A stretch of DNA of 8,085 bases from Kiritimatiellia bacterium. GTDB lineage: Bacteria; Verrucomicrobiota; Kiritimatiellia; RFP12; UBA1067. The DNA lies in NCBI GenBank assembly GCA_017430155.1, contig JAFRNO010000679.1, positions 1-8,085 of the forward strand, written 5' to 3'. The notes below the pieces were generated by a model. It searched no databases, was not told where the DNA came from, and saw only the letters and a program-made list of their open reading frames with translations. The position numbers and the translations under genes are program-made. Shown here one piece after another: positions 6,405 to 8,085 of this stretch. Each line of letters starts with the position of its first letter. Positions within the stretch are counted from its first letter, which is position 1.

Positions 6405-7586
6405 ATGAAACACATCGTCTTTATCCTTGCAGTTGCCGCGGCGGGAATCGTCCGCGCGGGCATGGCGCCGCTGTGCGCCGAGGAGCAGGACGCGCTGTCG
6501 TTCCTCGACTACGTGACGGGGTCGCTCCCCGCCGCGGAGGAGAAGGCGTGGTGGACGGTCGGCGGTTCCCAGTACGGCATCTACTCAAAGCGCTACAACA
6601 TCGCGTTCGCCGGCTACGCGGCCGCCGCAGTCGGCATGCGCGGCGACGCGGAGGTGACGAACCGCGTGGGGCGGATCCTCGGCAACTGCGTGGAGCGCAT
6701 GCTCAAACGCGACGTCTGGGCGTATTCCCAGTCGAAGTTCTATTGGGGACGGAGGTCGTGGGCGCCCGATCCCTGCTACCGCGAAAACGTGATGTACACC
6801 GGGCATCTGCTGCAGCTGCTCGCGCTGTACGAGTGGTTCACGCATGACCGCCGCTACTGGGACAAGGGCTTCGACTTCGTCTGGTCGCCGCAGAAGACGG
6901 TGCACTACGATGTCCGGCGGCTCATCGACGTCACCGTGGAGCAGATGCGCGCGGAGGACAACGAAACCGGCGGCGTCGCCTGCGAGCCGAACTTGATCTT
7001 CTTTCCCTGCAACAACCACCAGATCTACGCGTTCCAGCTCTTCTCGCGGCTCGGGTACGGCGACTGGTCCGCCGACGTCGCGAAGTGGGAGAAATGGGCG
7101 CTTGCGCACTATCCCGGACCCGTCGTGGGGGGCGGGGTGATCAAGTTCGCCTATCACAAGCGGACGGGAATGTTCTACCCGCGCGGCTCGCCCGGTCTCG
7201 ACGGATGGTCGCTGATCTGGTACGAGGCGTGGGCGCACGACCGTGCGACGGCGCTCGATCTCTGGAAATCCGCCGCCGCATGCATCGACTGGCGGCTCTA
7301 CGCGGATCCGTCCGACGCCAAGGCCGGGAGCAGCTGCTGCGACCCGTTGCCCGTGCCGGCGTCCGTCGCCGCCGCGTTTCTCGCCGCCGCCGCGCGGGCG
7401 TGCGACGACCCGGCGACCGCCGTGCGGCTGGAGGGCCCGCTCGACGCGAAATACCTCATACACCGCCCCGGACGCTACTACCTCAATCTCGACAGCAACT
7501 GGCGCATTGGCGCGTCCGCCCAGCGCATCATCTCCCTCGCCCTCGCGCACGGTTCCTCCTTCCGCGCCATGGCCTTCGGGCATTGA
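6405..7586 (+). CDS. Exported linalool dehydratase-isomerase (LinD)-like protein
   Basis: The 393-residue product begins with a Sec signal peptide (MKH, hydrophobic to about residue 16, likely cut after VRA at 18), so it acts in the periplasm or outside. The rest is helix-rich with many Trp/Tyr, as in (alpha/alpha)6-barrel proteins. Two motifs recall LinD, which hydrates myrcene and isomerises linalool/geraniol: NVMYTGHLLQLLALYEW (128-144), with Met130 and His134 four apart like LinD Met125/His129, and VACEPNLIFFPCNN (191-204), with Cys193 and Cys202 nine apart like LinD Cys171/Cys180. I cannot place equivalents of LinD Asp39/Tyr45 with certainty; YGIYSKRY (57-64) is the candidate region. The His-to-first-Cys distance is longer than in LinD (59 versus 42). 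The LinD residue numbers are from memory. The substrate is unknown and need not be a monoterpene; a helical-barrel sugar enzyme is the alternative. It lies 34 bp after the hydrolase lipoprotein. Confidence 0.7.
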   Translation: MKHIVFILAVAAAGIVRAGMAPLCAEEQDALSFLDYVTGSLPAAEEKAWWTVGGSQYGIYSKRYNIAFAGYAAAAVGMRGDAEVTNRVGRILGNCVERMLKRDVWAYSQSKFYWGRRSWAPDPCYRENVMYTGHLLQLLALYEWFTHDRRYWDKGFDFVWSPQKTVHYDVRRLIDVTVEQMRAEDNETGGVACEPNLIFFPCNNHQIYAFQLFSRLGYGDWSADVAKWEKWALAHYPGPVVGGGVIKFAYHKRTGMFYPRGSPGLDGWSLIWYEAWAHDRATALDLWKSAAACIDWRLYADPSDAKAGSSCCDPLPVPASVAAAFLAAAARACDDPATAVRLEGPLDAKYLIHRPGRYYLNLDSNWRIGASAQRIISLALAHGSSFRAMAFGH

Positions 7587-7633
7587 GCCGGCAGGCTGTC
7601 CCCGGCAGAGAGGGACAGCCCCCGGCCTGCGGC
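7587..7633 (+). repeat. GC-rich inverted repeat after the LinD-like gene
   Basis: GGCTGTCCC (7594-7602) pairs perfectly with GGGACAGCC (7612-7620) around a 9-base loop. Outer bases CCGGCA (7588-7593) can add imperfect pairing with TGCGG (7628-7632). The heptamer CCGGCAG also occurs twice directly (7588-7594 and 7602-7608). It begins one base after the stop codon. There is no T-run, so it is not a canonical intrinsic terminator; it may still stabilise or end the transcript, or be a copy of a dispersed palindromic repeat. Confidence 0.55.
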
Positions 7634-7810
7634 CGCGATTGGACGGCTTCGGAGAAACTGCCGGACCTGGTCGTTCGAATTGGCGAGATGATTGCGTATC
7701 AGGCGCATAACATCAAGAGCCCGCTGGATGGGGAGGCAGCCATGTGGACCGATCTGCATGGAGACATGCTTCCCATTGACGCGCGTGACATGACCCCGTC
7801 GGAAACTTGA
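7634..7810 (+). pseudogene. Protein-like open tail without a start, possible gene remnant
   Basis: Reading the frame that stops at TGA 7808-7810, the sequence from about 7634 translates to a plausible protein tail: RDWTASEKLPDL, then VVRIGEMIAYQAHNIKSPLD, then GEAAMWTDLHGDMLPID. Its amino-acid mix is balanced and amphipathic, unlike the Arg/Ala-rich shadows elsewhere. The same frame upstream of about 7634 runs through the hairpin and into out-of-frame LinD-like sequence. The only start codons are TTG 7583 and ATG 7688, neither with a ribosome site; from 7688 it would be 40 residues. I do not recognise a family. It could be the 3' remnant of a lost gene, a small gene with an unusual start, or chance. 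GC and codon style resemble the hydrolase lipoprotein more than the core genes. Confidence 0.35.
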
Positions 7811-7865
7811 GACGGCACCTTCGGTTGCGTGAGGATGACGTGCCGGCGCGGGGCGAAGAAGATTT
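7811..7865. other. Intergenic spacer with no recognised element
   Basis: Between the open tail and the promoter I see no gene, repeat or terminator. Together with the hairpin, the doubtful tail and the promoter it makes up the roughly 317-base stretch (7587-7903) without a secure gene. Confidence 0.5.
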
Positions 7866-7896
7866 TTGGCCGTCTGCGCCCATTTTGTGATATACT
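7866..7896 (+). promoter_or_regulatory. Extended -10 promoter abutting the terminal lipoprotein gene
   Basis: TGATATACT at 7888-7896 is an extended -10 (TGn plus TATACT, five of six matches to TATAAT). A weak -35 candidate, TTGGCC (7866-7871), lies 19 bases upstream, longer than the usual 17. Only seven bases (ACCCGCC) separate the -10 from the ATG at 7904, so transcription should begin at or within a base or two of the start codon, giving a leaderless mRNA. Confidence 0.6.
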
Positions 7897-7903
7897 ACCC
7901 GCC

Positions 7904-8085
7904 ATGAAAAACAGTCTCTTTTTCTTGGCGGCTGCGTGCCTTGCGTGCGCCGGATGCTTTGACAACCACAGCCGTCCGGCAGACGTGCTCACGGTCACGT
8001 CGCTTGACGCGCTCGCCCAGACGAACCGCGCAGAGGTCGTGCGCCTCTTCCTGCGCGGCGCCCCGCGTCCCGTCACGGACGCCGA
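7904..8085 (+). CDS. Small lipoprotein, 5' part only (runs off the window)
   Basis: ATG at 7904 opens a frame of 60 codons that is still open at the window edge. It encodes MKNSLFFLAAACLACAGC, a classic short lipoprotein signal with Lys2, a hydrophobic core and a probable lipidated Cys18 (Ala-Gly before it; Cys at -3, as in the hydrolase lipoprotein). The mature part begins FDNHSRPADVLTVTSLDAL and continues QTNRAEVVRLFLRGAP. It is probably attached to the inner or outer membrane. The sequence is too short to assign a family. It has its own promoter directly upstream and no ribosome-site sequence, which agrees with leaderless translation, and appears to start a separate transcription unit. Confidence 0.75.
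   Translation, partial: MKNSLFFLAAACLACAGCFDNHSRPADVLTVTSLDALAQTNRAEVVRLFLRGAPRPVTDA

Noticed and set aside
6585..7583. A 332-codon - strand frame opposite the LinD-like gene
   Set aside because: Arg/Val/Gly-rich with no signal, motif or ribosome site; the + strand frame has a signal peptide and ordered Trp/Tyr-rich helices.
7594..7620. Intrinsic terminator
   Set aside because: The stem is good, but it is followed by CCCGGCCTGC rather than a T-run, so only a palindrome is claimed.
7699..8076. A - strand frame of 125 codons across the last promoter and lipoprotein start
   Set aside because: It is Arg/Ser-rich and antisense to a clear lipoprotein signal and -10 box.
1..8085. CRISPR array, tRNA/rRNA genes, insertion sequence or phage genes
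   Set aside because: I saw no regularly spaced repeats, no tRNA-like cloverleaf and no transposase or phage motif on either strand.

Overview
The window is a GC-rich stretch of bacterial chromosome with all supported genes on the + strand. It reads as a Gram-negative bacterium with a type IV pilus-type motor and exported lipoproteins. The base composition, gene styles and the Aquifex-type aconitase would fit the Verrucomicrobiota/Kiritimatiellota/Lentisphaerota area, but that placement is inference and no marker gene here settles it.

Positions 1-4967 form a tight run of four genes: a membrane-anchored coiled-coil protein of unknown function (33-965, possibly starting before the window), a PilT-type retraction ATPase joined to it by an ATGA overlap (962-2071), a parvulin-type peptidyl-prolyl isomerase without a visible signal peptide (2097-3005), and a single-chain aconitase (3018-4967). 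Gaps are 25 bp or less, each start except the first has a Shine-Dalgarno sequence, and I see no terminator between them, so they are probably co-transcribed. The first pair may work together at the cell envelope. The isomerase and aconitase look like housekeeping genes carried along.

Positions 4964-6370 hold a gene of clearly lower GC and different codon style: a putative lipoprotein that joins a small N-terminal domain, a helical linker, an alpha/beta-hydrolase domain with a GHSWGG elbow, and a C-terminal PDZ domain. Positions 6405-7586 encode an exported all-helical protein whose Met/His/Cys/Cys pattern resembles linalool dehydratase-isomerase (LinD). These two are the accessory-looking part of the window and the most likely place for new biochemistry.

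Positions 7587-7903 carry no secure gene. They contain a GC-rich hairpin just after the LinD-like gene, an open stretch that reads like the tail of a protein with no clear start (to 7810), and an extended -10 promoter lying so close to the next ATG that the transcript is probably leaderless. That last gene (7904 to the window edge) is the start of a second small lipoprotein.
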